Source: Bacteroidota bacterium (GTDB taxonomy: Bacteria; Bacteroidota; Bacteroidia; Bacteroidales; F082). Taken from it: a DNA stretch of 64,000 nucleotides. How positions within the stretch are numbered: position 1 is the stretch's first letter; each line of letters starts with the position of its first letter. Below the pieces are notes generated by a model that saw nothing but the letters and a program-made list of their open reading frames with translations, searched no databases and was not told where the DNA came from. The stretch lies in NCBI GenBank assembly GCA_020444415.1, contig JAHLLA010000001.1, forward strand, positions 620,001 to 684,000. The letters run 5' to 3'. This document shows, in pieces, positions 25,079 to 34,876 of the stretch. A program made the translations under genes and the position numbers.

Positions 25079-26473
25079 ATGAAATTAAAAGCCTTATTAA
25101 TTCTCCTATTTGTTGGTTTTAGCTTGCTATCTTTCGGAGCTAAACCTCTGCAAACTTATCTGCCGCAAGATGATATGCCTAAGTATGGCAAAGACAGCGT
25201 TAAGTGTGTAGCTAACCTTTCACTTTACAGGGAATTTTACAAGCAATGGAAACAAAGTGGCTATAAAAACAGCGCCATTAATGATGCTTCAAAATGGTGG
25301 AGTTGGGTTTTTCTGCATTGTCCTATTGCCAGTGAAAATATTTATGTAGATGGTGTCAGGATGGTTGATTTCAGAATTAAAAAAGCCAAAGATCCTGAAT
25401 TAAAAAACAAACTTATTGATACGCTTATGCTCATATATGATCAGCGTATTAAATATTTTCCACTTCATTACAGAACCAAGCAACCTCAAGTAGGTAATAT
25501 TCTTGGTAGAAAAGGTGTAGATTTATATGAACACCGGCCCGAAGACTATGTGCGTGTGAATGAAATTTTGAAAGAATCCATCGATCTTGATAAAGAAGAT
25601 GCCTCAGGCCCTGTTTACGTTTACTATTTCCGTACTTTAACAAAAATGGCAATGAAAGGTGATACCGATACCGTTGCCGTTGTGGAAGCTTATGATCAGA
25701 TAAGCGATTACCTTGATCAAAACATTAGAAAGTATGCTGAGAAAGGGAATGAAAAGGAAGTTGAAGAATATGTAAATATCCAAGGAAATATTGAAAATAC
25801 CTTCGAACCTTTTGCACAATGTACCGACCTGGTTAGAATCTATAAACAGAAATATGATTTGGACCCGAACAATATCGACTTATTAAAAAAGATCGTGAAG
25901 TTACTTGATAAGAAAAGTTGCATCGAAGATCCACTATATTTTGATGCTACTGTGAGCCTGTATAAACTCGATCCATCTCCCGAATCAGCTTATCTTATTG
26001 GCAAAATGATGTTAAACCAGAAAAGATACACTGAAGCAATACCTTATATGGAGGATGCCACCAACATGGAAAATACAGATAAGGTAGATGATGCTCTAAT
26101 ATTCCTGGCACAAACTTATCGGGCTATTGATAATTTTCCGATGGCCCGGAAATATGCCCTTGAAGCGGCAAAAGTTAATCCCGGATGGGGAAAACCTTAT
26201 GCTTTTATCGGAGATTTATACGTAATAAGCGCCAATAGTTGTGGTGATAACGACCTGACTAAAAAAGTAGCCTACTGGGCTGCCATTGATAAGTACAACA
26301 AAGCCAAAGCTGTTGAACCTGAATTAACGAGTGAAATGAATGAACTGATCAGGCGCTACAGTCCTTATTTTCCGCCTGCCGAAGTGCTGTTCTTTTATAA
26401 CCTGGAAGAAGGCGACACTTACGAAGTAGGCTGTTGGATTAATGAAACAACAATCATTAGAGCCGCTAAATAG
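25079..26473 (+). CDS. Periplasmic TPR protein of the lptC cluster
   Basis: The protein has 464 residues with a signal peptide at 1-20 (ends LLSFGA). The body is alpha-helical. C-terminal TPR-like pairs are visible at about 290-400 (AYLIGKMMLNQKRYTEAIPY, then ALIFLAQTYRAIDNFPMARK). Conserved N-terminal features include CVANLSLYREFYKQW and WWSWVFLHCP. It resembles the Bacteroidetes TPR proteins found next to lptC. Predicted periplasmic scaffold, possibly for envelope assembly. It starts 26 bp after the OMP gene, and its end overlaps the possible upstream start of lptC. Confidence 0.75.
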   Translation: MKLKALLILLFVGFSLLSFGAKPLQTYLPQDDMPKYGKDSVKCVANLSLYREFYKQWKQSGYKNSAINDASKWWSWVFLHCPIASENIYVDGVRMVDFRIKKAKDPELKNKLIDTLMLIYDQRIKYFPLHYRTKQPQVGNILGRKGVDLYEHRPEDYVRVNEILKESIDLDKEDASGPVYVYYFRTLTKMAMKGDTDTVAVVEAYDQISDYLDQNIRKYAEKGNEKEVEEYVNIQGNIENTFEPFAQCTDLVRIYKQKYDLDPNNIDLLKKIVKLLDKKSCIEDPLYFDATVSLYKLDPSPESAYLIGKMMLNQKRYTEAIPYMEDATNMENTDKVDDALIFLAQTYRAIDNFPMARKYALEAAKVNPGWGKPYAFIGDLYVISANSCGDNDLTKKVAYWAAIDKYNKAKAVEPELTSEMNELIRRYSPYFPPAEVLFFYNLEEGDTYEVGCWINETTIIRAAK

Positions 26474-26489
26474 GTTTATCCGCATAAAA

Positions 26490-27050
26490 ATGACATTAAA
26501 ATTTCTTAAAAGCATCATCATAATATTTACAATGATGGTGCTTTTTTCTTGCGAAAACTCCATGGAAGTTATCCGCGAAATTACAAAAGAAGATACCTTA
26601 TCGACTGTCTCAGCATATGATGTGATTTACCAGAGAAGCGATTCAGGATACCGCCAGGTATTACTCAAAAGTCCGCTTATGGAGAAATTTGACGGCGATG
26701 ACCCGTATTCTGAGTTCAAAGAGGGTTTTGAAGTTACTTTCTATGATACAGTGGGTACGAAAATATCCTTTATAAGTGCCAATTACGGCATAAACTATGA
26801 AAAGCGACAGTTACTTAAAGCACGCAACGATGTGGTGGTTAAAAATTACGATACACAAGAGCAGCTCAACACAGAAAACCTTATATGGGATAAGGATAAA
26901 AAGATTCTTTACACCAAATCCTTCGTGAAAATAACCTCACCCGAAAATGTGATTTTTGGCGATAGTCTATGGGCTAAGGAGGATTTCAGCTACCGTGAAA
27001 TCTATAATATGAGAGGCGAAATCGAACTAAAAGAAGAAGATGAACGATAA
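26490..27050 (+). CDS. lptC: LPS export protein LptC
   Basis: LptC is a bitopic or lipid-anchored periplasmic bridge that takes lipopolysaccharide from LptBFG to LptA. I chose Met at 26490 (186 residues) over an in-frame Met at 26442 because it directly precedes a lipoprotein signal (MTLKFLKSII...MVLFSC, Cys at about residue 21). The body is a beta-jellyroll-like LptC/OstA domain: DGDDPYSEFKEGFEVTFYD, ISANYGI, LLKARNDVVVKN, LNTENLIWD, and FGDSLWAKEDFSYREI near the end, typical of Bacteroidota LptC. It continues the coaX operon. Confidence 0.85.
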   Translation: MTLKFLKSIIIIFTMMVLFSCENSMEVIREITKEDTLSTVSAYDVIYQRSDSGYRQVLLKSPLMEKFDGDDPYSEFKEGFEVTFYDTVGTKISFISANYGINYEKRQLLKARNDVVVKNYDTQEQLNTENLIWDKDKKILYTKSFVKITSPENVIFGDSLWAKEDFSYREIYNMRGEIELKEEDER

Positions 27051-27122
27051 ACCCATAAACTGTTCGTCATACTACTTGGCGCAATTCAATTTATATGTAT
27101 TTTTAACCAAAGCTTTCTTTTT

Positions 27123-28391
27123 ATGAGTGCCAATGAGTGGTTAATCATTGTTATGCTTCTATTTTCCGGATTCTTTTCTGGAATGGAAATTGCCTTTGTA
27201 AGTTCCAACCGGCTCAAACAGGAACTCGACCTTAAACGGCGCATTCTTCCGGCGAGGGTACTTTCAGCCTTCTACACCAATCCTTCTCGATTCATCGGCG
27301 CACTTCTGTTGGGTAACAATATAGCCCTGGTGATCTACGGTATAGCTATGGCTAACCTGCTTGAACCTGCTATTATCAAAACACTGCCGGCTGCCTATAA
27401 CTCCGAATTTATCATATTGATCATGCAAACCATTATTTCCACATTGCTCATTTTAATTACTGCAGAATTTATTCCCAAAATATTGTTCCGTATAAACCCT
27501 AACGCAATTTTAAAGTTTTTTGCCATTCCCGTGTGGATATTCTATTTTATCTTTTATCCCATCATTTTTTTATTTATTGGTCTTGCCGAATTTATTCTAA
27601 CAAAGATTTTCCGCATTCAACTTGCCGCCGGCAACTACAATTTTACCATGATCGACCTTGAAGAATATGTAAAAGAATACAATCCTTCATCAGAGCAGCC
27701 TGAAGAAATTGACCAGGAAATACAGATGATCCAAAATGCCATTGAATTCAAACATGTAAAACTAAGGGAATGTATGGTGCCCAGAACTGAAATTGAAGCA
27801 TTGGAAATCAACGAAGATATTGATACACTTCGAGACCTGTTTAGCGAAACCGGTCACTCGAAAATAATGATCTTTAAAGATACGATTGATAACCTGGTGG
27901 GCTATGTGCATTCGTATGATATATTTACCAATCCGGTTAAAATAAGTGATGTTATCCGAAAAATTGATGTCTATCCTGAAACCACCAATGCCAGCGACCT
28001 ATTGAATAGTATGATTAAAAAACACAAGTCTGTTGTTATTGTACTTGATGAGTTTGGCGGAACTTCGGGTATGGTAACACTGGAAGATATTATTGAAGAA
28101 ATATTTGGTGAAATAGAGGATGAACACGATAAAGAAGAAACAATAGAAGAACAAGTATCACCCAACCAATTTGTTTTTTCAACACGTCTGGAAGTAGATT
28201 ATCTGAATGAAAAGTACAATCTCAATATTGAAGTTTCAGACGAATATGAAACCCTGGCCGGATTCATTATTCACCACCATGAAAGTATTCCCCAGATACA
28301 TGAAGAAATCAAAATCTCACCATTTCTTTTCACCATTTTAAAATCAGGTGGCAACAAATTGGAAGAGGTTAAATTAGAAATTATTGAATAA
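27123..28391 (+). CDS. CNNM/CBS/CorC_HlyC membrane protein (hemolysin family)
   Basis: The protein has 422 residues. The N-terminal CNNM (DUF21) transmembrane domain covers about 1-165, with the signature SGFFSGMEIAFVSSNR (about 15-30). A CBS pair covers about 200-330 (MVPRTEIEAL, then VVIVLDEFGGTSGMVTLEDI). The C-terminal CorC_HlyC transporter-associated domain covers about 340-422. Members are divalent-cation (Mg2+/Co2+) transport or efflux proteins; in gliding Bacteroidota GldE has this architecture. Here it lies between lptC and ppiD, which is the housekeeping position. 72 bp separate it from lptC. Confidence 0.88.
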   Translation: MSANEWLIIVMLLFSGFFSGMEIAFVSSNRLKQELDLKRRILPARVLSAFYTNPSRFIGALLLGNNIALVIYGIAMANLLEPAIIKTLPAAYNSEFIILIMQTIISTLLILITAEFIPKILFRINPNAILKFFAIPVWIFYFIFYPIIFLFIGLAEFILTKIFRIQLAAGNYNFTMIDLEEYVKEYNPSSEQPEEIDQEIQMIQNAIEFKHVKLRECMVPRTEIEALEINEDIDTLRDLFSETGHSKIMIFKDTIDNLVGYVHSYDIFTNPVKISDVIRKIDVYPETTNASDLLNSMIKKHKSVVIVLDEFGGTSGMVTLEDIIEEIFGEIEDEHDKEETIEEQVSPNQFVFSTRLEVDYLNEKYNLNIEVSDEYETLAGFIIHHHESIPQIHEEIKISPFLFTILKSGGNKLEEVKLEIIE

Positions 28392-28477
28392 CAGATTTTC
28401 TAAAAATCAGAACCTTTCTAAGGCCGTTAACTTACTGACAGTAAATAATAATGATATTTTTTTTCAATACTTCCATT

Positions 28478-28493
28478 TACATTTGTACATTTG
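28478..28493 (+). promoter_or_regulatory. Tandem -7 elements upstream of ppiD
   Basis: Two consecutive TACATTTG boxes (28478-28485 and 28486-28493) both match TAnnTTTG, 28-36 bp upstream of the ATG. Confidence 0.6.
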
Positions 28494-28520
28494 CACCTCA
28501 AAATTTAAATTTAAGGATAA

Positions 28521-30638
28521 ATGGCTGTTATTGGAAACATTAGAAAGCATTCAACATTTCTGATTATTATTATTGGTATTGCGCTTGCAGCATTCGTATT
28601 AGGCGACTTTGCAAAAGGAAGCGGAGGCTCGCGCGAAGTAAATATTGGAAACGTTGCAGGTGAGGATATAACGATTATGGACTTTAATCAAAAAGTAGAT
28701 CAATTTATTCAGAACACCAAACAACAACAAAACAAAGAGCGTTTAACTTCTGACGAAATTTACAGGGTAAAAGAGGATACCTGGAAACAGATGGTACGTG
28801 AGATTTTGATGGATAAAGAATATGAAGAGTTGGGATTAACAGTAACAACTGACGAACTCTTTGACCTGGTTCAGGGCCCCAATCCACATCCACTGATCAA
28901 ACAATATTTCGCTGACCCTTCTACAGGTCAGTATAACCGTAATCTCATTATTGACTATCTGAAAAACCTGGATAATCTGCCGGCAGATGCCAAACAACAA
29001 TGGATCGCTTTTGAAGAATACATTAGAAACGATTACTTAAGCACCAAATATAAAACATTGGTAGGAAAAGGATATTATGTTCCCACGGAACTTGCTAAAA
29101 TAGCATATGCCGAAGACAATAACAATGCATCTATTGCTTATGTTGCCAGTAAATATGCTGATGTAGCCGACAGTCTTGTCAATGTAACTGATGCTGATTA
29201 TGAAGCGTACTATGAAAAGAACAAGGAACGCTATGAACAGGAAGCCACCCGCGAGATTGAATATGTAACTTTCGATATAAAACCTTCAATGAAGGATATG
29301 GAAACTGCAAGAAAGAACATCGATCAAGTATACCAGGAATTTAAAACAACGAATAATGTAACACGCTTCGTTAAATCAACTTCAGATACACCTATCGACA
29401 GCACATGGAAAGCAAGCGGACAATTACCGGTACAAATAGACTCCGTTATGTTCAACAGCGAAATAGGAACCGTTACCGAACCCTATTTAGATAATTATGT
29501 GTTTACAACTGCCCGTTTAGTTGATATCAGCTACAGACCTGATTCGCTGAAGGCTTCACACATTTTAATAGCTTATGCAGGTGCCATGCGGGCCAATCCT
29601 GAAATTAGCAGAAATAAAGAAGAAGCTGAAAAATTAGCCGACAGCCTATACACTGTAGTCAAAACATCAGATAAAAACCTCACTGAACTCGCCATGGAAT
29701 TTTCCGATGACGGTTCGGTAGCTCAAAATTCAGGTGATTTGGGTTGGTTTGCCGACGGCCAAATGATATACGGTTTTAACGAGGCAGTTGTCAATTCAAA
29801 AGTAGGTGACATTTCAATGGTTGAAACACCTTTTGGATACCATATCATTAAAACAACCGGTAAAAAAGATGATGTAAAAAAGGTAAAAGTGGCCATGGTT
29901 AACAGAGAGATTATTGAAAGCAACGAAACATACCAGAAAACATTCTCAAAAGCATCAAAATTGGCTTCGGAGAATAAAACGATAGAAGAATTTAACACTG
30001 CTGTAACTGAAGAAGGACTAACGAAAAAGACCGCCAACAACTTACTGATAATGAGTAATTTTATTTCCGGATTACAAAATCCACGGCAGTTAGTTCATTG
30101 GGCATTTAACGAAAACACGGAAGTAGGTGATGTATCACCTGTATTCGATTTAGAAGGGATGTTTGTTGTCGCCACATTGAAATCAAAAACTGAAAAAGGA
30201 TACCCTGAACTGGAAGATATTAAAGACAGGCTCACAGTTTTTGTTACCAACGAAGTGAAAGGCGAAATGCTTGCTGATAAAATGAGTGGATTTGAAAATG
30301 ACATCGATCAGATCGCTCAGCAACTAGACCTTGAAAAGGTAGAAGTGAATTCGCTTACATTCTCTTCAAGGAATATCCAGGGATTCGGAGCTGAAAACAA
30401 AGTCATAGGAACAGTTTTTGGCTTGAATGAAACAGAAACAAGTAAACCTATCATTGGAAACGGAGCTGTTTTTGTCGTTAAATTAAACAAATTGATGGAA
30501 GCACCTGAAAAAGAAAATTACACGCAGAATAGCACCACATTAGAAAATGCATTTACACAACGTGTAAACCAGGATTTCCCATACAGAGCCATTGAAGAGG
30601 CATCGGAAATTGAAGACAACAGATCAATATTTTATTAG
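28521..30638 (+). CDS. ppiD: PpiD-like periplasmic chaperone/peptidyl-prolyl isomerase
   Basis: The protein has 705 residues. A single TM helix (about 12-28) after a short cytoplasmic N-terminus (MAVIGNIRKHS) anchors it to the inner membrane. A SurA_N-like helical chaperone region (about 35-225) follows. The parvulin rotamase domain is at about 342-445 (ASHILIAYAG, AMEFSDDGSVAQNSGDLGWF, then ETPFGYHIIKT), with a further helical region to the end. Length and layout match Bacteroidota PpiD homologues. It assists folding of exported and outer-membrane proteins. It has its own promoter. Confidence 0.9.
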   Translation: MAVIGNIRKHSTFLIIIIGIALAAFVLGDFAKGSGGSREVNIGNVAGEDITIMDFNQKVDQFIQNTKQQQNKERLTSDEIYRVKEDTWKQMVREILMDKEYEELGLTVTTDELFDLVQGPNPHPLIKQYFADPSTGQYNRNLIIDYLKNLDNLPADAKQQWIAFEEYIRNDYLSTKYKTLVGKGYYVPTELAKIAYAEDNNNASIAYVASKYADVADSLVNVTDADYEAYYEKNKERYEQEATREIEYVTFDIKPSMKDMETARKNIDQVYQEFKTTNNVTRFVKSTSDTPIDSTWKASGQLPVQIDSVMFNSEIGTVTEPYLDNYVFTTARLVDISYRPDSLKASHILIAYAGAMRANPEISRNKEEAEKLADSLYTVVKTSDKNLTELAMEFSDDGSVAQNSGDLGWFADGQMIYGFNEAVVNSKVGDISMVETPFGYHIIKTTGKKDDVKKVKVAMVNREIIESNETYQKTFSKASKLASENKTIEEFNTAVTEEGLTKKTANNLLIMSNFISGLQNPRQLVHWAFNENTEVGDVSPVFDLEGMFVVATLKSKTEKGYPELEDIKDRLTVFVTNEVKGEMLADKMSGFENDIDQIAQQLDLEKVEVNSLTFSSRNIQGFGAENKVIGTVFGLNETETSKPIIGNGAVFVVKLNKLMEAPEKENYTQNSTTLENAFTQRVNQDFPYRAIEEASEIEDNRSIFY

Positions 30639-30717
30639 TTGTTTCTCATTTGGCACTATTTTTTCTTAACTAACGTTTATTTATTTCATTTATAAACTCA
30701 ATTCTAAATTAAAACCT

Positions 30718-31635
30718 ATGAAAAAATTAAGTTTTTTATTTATGGCATTTGCATTAAGTGCCTTCATTTTATCATCTTGTTCTGAAGATGAAGATCCGGT
30801 ACTAGCGCCGGTAATAACAGTAACACCAGCCAACGATACAGTAAAAGTAAATGTGGGTGATTTTGTTGATTATGCAATCAACTGGAGTGCTGATCCACTC
30901 TTGTCTGCTAAAATTTCCTATAAAGCTGGCACTTCTCAGCAAATCATCCATGATACTACTTTTGCATCAGGTGTTACAACTTATAATTATAATGTTGAGG
31001 TTGAAATTCCAGATGTAATTCCTGCTGGAACAGTAGTTGAATTAACATTTGTAGGTATTACCAGTGATCAGGTAAGTACTACGGTCAGCAAATATATACT
31101 GGTTGAAACAAGTATGGCAACTTACACAGATGTTGTTTTGCAGGCCCAGGCTAATGGTCCGATTTCAGCCGACACAAGTCTTTGTTTTTACTCTGCAACC
31201 ACAAACGAAAAATTTACCTATAATCAGCAAGATGGTGATGATGCTGTTTCCACATTAATCGATATAGTATTTGTTCATCACACAATTTTTAAAGCTAATG
31301 TAGATTTATCATTTCAGTCGCCAAATTCATCGAATTTGAAACAAATGTGGAATGATATCGCTGGATTTGATTACAATACTGATAATAAAAACCAGACTTA
31401 TTTCAAGAAAATTTCTAATGTTGATTGGGATAATTTAGACTTCAACGGAATTGAAGACGCTGTTGGTAATATTGGAACAGAAGAAAAAGTTGAAGATTTA
31501 TATATTGATGACTTTATTGCATTTGAAACACATTTGGGTATCAAAGGAATTCTGAAAATAACCGACACAAATATTGTTGAAGGAAATGAATTCAACGCAA
31601 CAACCATCACCTTCGATGTAAAAGTTCAGAAATAA
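30718..31635 (+). CDS. Lipoprotein of unknown function
   Basis: The protein has 305 residues with a lipoprotein signal peptide and lipobox LSSC (Cys at about 21) followed by SEDEDP; the acidic residues after Cys fit a surface-exposed lipoprotein. Residues about 30-140 look like an Ig-like beta-sandwich (ITVTPANDTVKVNVGDFVDY). The C-terminal half is unrecognised (DYNTDNKNQTYF, GIKGILKITDTNIVEG). Monocistronic, with a strong terminator. No function is assigned. Confidence 0.7.
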   Translation: MKKLSFLFMAFALSAFILSSCSEDEDPVLAPVITVTPANDTVKVNVGDFVDYAINWSADPLLSAKISYKAGTSQQIIHDTTFASGVTTYNYNVEVEIPDVIPAGTVVELTFVGITSDQVSTTVSKYILVETSMATYTDVVLQAQANGPISADTSLCFYSATTNEKFTYNQQDGDDAVSTLIDIVFVHHTIFKANVDLSFQSPNSSNLKQMWNDIAGFDYNTDNKNQTYFKKISNVDWDNLDFNGIEDAVGNIGTEEKVEDLYIDDFIAFETHLGIKGILKITDTNIVEGNEFNATTITFDVKVQK

Positions 31636-31655
31636 TTACCTTTCAAGGTAAATTT

Positions 31656-31685
31656 AAAAAGGGAATCCATTGGGTTCCCTTTTTT
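31656..31685. terminator. Bidirectional terminator between lipoprotein gene and rodA
   Basis: AAAAAGGGAA...TTCCCTTTTT has A- and T-tracts on both sides. It serves the plus-strand lipoprotein gene and the minus-strand mrdA-rodA operon. Confidence 0.85.
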
Positions 31686-31690
31686 ATGTA

Positions 31691-32950
31691 TTATAATTCC
31701 TTTAACCGGTCAGCATCCTGTTTTACAAAAATGAAAAGCAACATAGTAAATGCCCATAACGATGAGCCACCATAACTAAAAAATGGTAATGGTATGCCTA
31801 CAACGGGCGCCAGACCAATCGTCATGCCGATGTTCACCGCGAAATGAAAGAACAATACCGAGGCCACACCATACCCGTAAATCCTGCTAAAGCGCGAGCG
31901 TTGTCGCTCTGCCATAAAGATAATGCGGATCAACAATCCCAGAAACAATAAAATGACGGTAAGTGTTCCAATAAATCCCCATTCTTCGCCAACCGTACAA
32001 AAAATAAAGTCAGTGCTTTGCTCTGGCACAAACTGATTGCGGGTTAACATTCCCTGTCTAAAACCTTTTCCACTGAAACCTCCTGAACCAATGGCTATTT
32101 TAGACTGGTTTACATTATAACCGGCGCCTCTCAAGTCCTGCTCAATACCGAGCAATACATTGATCCGCTTTTTCTGGTGGGGTTCCAGCACATGCTGGAA
32201 AGCATAGTTTACACTGAAAACAAAGACAGCCGACATGAGTAATGCAGCGACATATGATTTGTATTGCTTTCTTGTCTTCTTGAAAAAGATCAGAACAATA
32301 GCTAAAAGCAGTACCAATGACGATATAATATAAAGCTCTCCAAATAACAGTGTGAGGATAAACAGCAATGCCATAGCAAAACCAAATATGATGATGATAC
32401 CTGAAAATCCTTCCCTGAATAAAACAATGGCAAAAGCAGCATACACGAGTGCCGATCCGGTGTCATTCTGAAAGAGAATTAACAAGGCAGGCGATACCAT
32501 TAAAATAATTGAAATTACCGGTGTTCTGATATTCCTCATATCTACATTGAGCATGCTGAGAAATTTTGCCAGCGCCAATGCTGTTGTGAATTTAGCAAAT
32601 TCGGCTGGTTGGATGGCAAAGCTGCCAATTTCAAACCATGATTTCGATCCTGCCACAGTTTTACCAAAAAACAAAACAGCAATCAGAATGAGGATCATAG
32701 CTGCATAAAAAAGAAAAGCAAATGTGGAAAAGAACTTGGCATCAATCAGCAGCACAACGACGATCAGGATAATAGATAAACCAATCCATAATAATTGTTT
32801 TCCGTAACGCTCTGACAAATCAAAAATATTTCCTGCTTCCTCTCCTCCCGATGAAGTATAGATACTCAACCAACCTATAAACACGAGTGCGAAATAGAGC
32901 AAAACTGTCAGCCAGTCAACATTTCCTATAATACTTTCCCTGTTTCTCAA
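31691..32950 (-). CDS. rodA: Peptidoglycan glycosyltransferase RodA
   Basis: This SEDS-family glycosyltransferase polymerises lipid II during elongation, with PBP2 as partner. The protein has 419 residues and about ten TM helices. SEDS landmarks are AIQPAEFAKFTTALALAKFL, NDTGSALVYAAF (about 160-171), GEEWGFIGT, and PLPFFSYGGSS near the C-terminus. It starts 3 bp after the mrdA stop. The mreBCD genes usually beside this pair are not in the window. Confidence 0.93.
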   Translation of the reverse strand: MRNRESIIGNVDWLTVLLYFALVFIGWLSIYTSSGGEEAGNIFDLSERYGKQLLWIGLSIILIVVVLLIDAKFFSTFAFLFYAAMILILIAVLFFGKTVAGSKSWFEIGSFAIQPAEFAKFTTALALAKFLSMLNVDMRNIRTPVISIILMVSPALLILFQNDTGSALVYAAFAIVLFREGFSGIIIIFGFAMALLFILTLLFGELYIISSLVLLLAIVLIFFKKTRKQYKSYVAALLMSAVFVFSVNYAFQHVLEPHQKKRINVLLGIEQDLRGAGYNVNQSKIAIGSGGFSGKGFRQGMLTRNQFVPEQSTDFIFCTVGEEWGFIGTLTVILLFLGLLIRIIFMAERQRSRFSRIYGYGVASVLFFHFAVNIGMTIGLAPVVGIPLPFFSYGGSSLWAFTMLLFIFVKQDADRLKEL

Positions 32951-32953
32951 TAT

Positions 32954-34780
32954 TTAATCATTTATTCCGTGTATTAAATCACCTTCCAGCATTTTTTTCT
33001 CGTAAAATGTTCTTTTCACTTTTCCTGTCAAATATTTCTCCATAAGCAAACTGGCAATGGGCGCTGCCCATGTAGATCCATAACCCGAATTTTCTACAAT
33101 TACTGCAATGGCAATTTTCGGGTTTTCGAGCGGCGCAAATGCAATAAACATGGAGTGGTCTTCTCCGTGTGGATTTTGAACCGTGCCCGTTTTTCCGCAT
33201 TGCTGAATGCTGTCCATTTTATAATAACGCGCCGTACCATGATCTCCTTCAAATACTTGCAACATGGCCCCTGTAACAAAGTCAAAATGCTTTGCATCAA
33301 CACTTGTTTTATACTTTTTTCTAACGGCTGAGCTATCAAATGCTTCACTTTCTATTTTTCGAAGGAAATGTGGTGCATAATAATACCCCTTATTGGCAAT
33401 GATAGCCACCAGATTGGCCAGTTGAATGGGCGTTACCAGTATTTCGCCCTGCCCGATGCTCAGTGAACGCACAGTAAGGGCATTCCAACTCCCATTGTAT
33501 AATTTGTCGTAATAAGCACGCGTTGGTATGTTACCGCTCAACTCAAATGGGATATCCGTATTAAACTTTTCACCAAAGCCAAAGCTTCTGATACTTTGAT
33601 ACCATTGTTCGTATCCTTTCTTTGGATCGTTATATTTTGGGGCATTCAATATACTTTTAAAAGTATTCCAGAAATAGGGGTTGCACGATTCCTGAATGGC
33701 ATGTTCCAGTTGCAGCGGCGATTTATGGTCGTGTGTGCACTTGATAGGTCTGGAGCTTTTTCCCTGGCAGGTAAAGCTGGTATTGGGTGTAACAGCACCT
33801 TCCTGCAAAGCTACCAGGGCATTGATCATTTTAAACGTGGAGCCGGGAGGATAGGTCCCCATCACAGCCCGGTTCAAAAGCGGCTTTAAAGTATCTTCCA
33901 ATAAGAAGTTAAAATTTTCTGAACGCTCACGTCCAACCAGCATGTTCGGATCAAAACCCGGACTGCTCACCAAAGCCAGTATTTCTCCCGACTTAGGGTC
34001 AATGGCAACAATACTCCCTTTTTTGTTTTGCATGAGTTGCTCACCATATAATTGCAAATTGGCATCAATGGATAATATCAGGTCATTACCTGGGATGGCC
34101 AATGTGTCATACTTTCCTTCCTGGTAGCTACCTTTCACCCGGTTATGCACATCCACTTCCAGCACTTTCATACCTTTGATGCCACGTAATTCATTTTCAT
34201 AATATTTTTCAATGCCGGACTTTCCTATATAGTCGCCAGATTGATAATAGGCATCCCTGTCAATTTCATATTGACTCACTTCGCCTACATTACCTAGTAG
34301 ATGCGCGGCGATAGGAAAAGGATACCTTCTTAAGGTACGTGTGGAGGAGTAAAATCCTGAAAATTGATATAATTTTTCTTGTATAACGCCAAAGTCCTTT
34401 TTTGAAATCTGCTTGACAAATACGGAAGGCTTGTAATAGGAATACTTTTTCGCACGATTTAATGATTGTACAAACTCTAAACGATCCATTTGCAACAAAT
34501 CGCAAAAGGTAGCGGTATCAATGTTTTTTACCTGGCCCGGAATAACCATCAAGTCATACAATGCTTCATTGTATACCAGGAGGTTACCGTTCCGGTCGTA
34601 TATATTTCCGCGGGCCGGGTATTGTTTTTCATAACGCAATACGATATTCTCAGCCGAAAGCTTGTATTGGTTGTCGATTACCTGTAGATAAAATAAGCGT
34701 ATAATATAAATTAATGCCACCAGGATGAACATCCCCATGACCATGTATTTTCTTGAAGAATAATCTTTTAAATACATCAA
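32954..34780 (-). CDS. mrdA: Penicillin-binding protein 2
   Basis: Class B transpeptidase of the elongasome. The protein has 608 residues. A TM anchor (about 13-32) is followed by the PBP dimerisation domain (about 55-220; RGNIYDRNG at 57-65) and the transpeptidase domain. The SxxK motif is STFK (314-317) in GTYPPGSTFK, SxN is in ESCNPYF (about 366), and KTG is in QCGKTGTVQNP (about 535). All catalytic motifs are intact. Operon with rodA. The start MMYLKDYSSRKYM is kept because it gives a short basic cytoplasmic N-terminus. Confidence 0.93.
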   Translation of the reverse strand: MMYLKDYSSRKYMVMGMFILVALIYIIRLFYLQVIDNQYKLSAENIVLRYEKQYPARGNIYDRNGNLLVYNEALYDLMVIPGQVKNIDTATFCDLLQMDRLEFVQSLNRAKKYSYYKPSVFVKQISKKDFGVIQEKLYQFSGFYSSTRTLRRYPFPIAAHLLGNVGEVSQYEIDRDAYYQSGDYIGKSGIEKYYENELRGIKGMKVLEVDVHNRVKGSYQEGKYDTLAIPGNDLILSIDANLQLYGEQLMQNKKGSIVAIDPKSGEILALVSSPGFDPNMLVGRERSENFNFLLEDTLKPLLNRAVMGTYPPGSTFKMINALVALQEGAVTPNTSFTCQGKSSRPIKCTHDHKSPLQLEHAIQESCNPYFWNTFKSILNAPKYNDPKKGYEQWYQSIRSFGFGEKFNTDIPFELSGNIPTRAYYDKLYNGSWNALTVRSLSIGQGEILVTPIQLANLVAIIANKGYYYAPHFLRKIESEAFDSSAVRKKYKTSVDAKHFDFVTGAMLQVFEGDHGTARYYKMDSIQQCGKTGTVQNPHGEDHSMFIAFAPLENPKIAIAVIVENSGYGSTWAAPIASLLMEKYLTGKVKRTFYEKKMLEGDLIHGIND

Positions 34781-34876
34781 TTTAACTTAAGAAATAATAC
34801 GCAGGCGGATTTACAAAGTTAAGAAATATGACTTCTGGAAAAAAATTATCAAAATATATTCTGATTTTGATTACGG

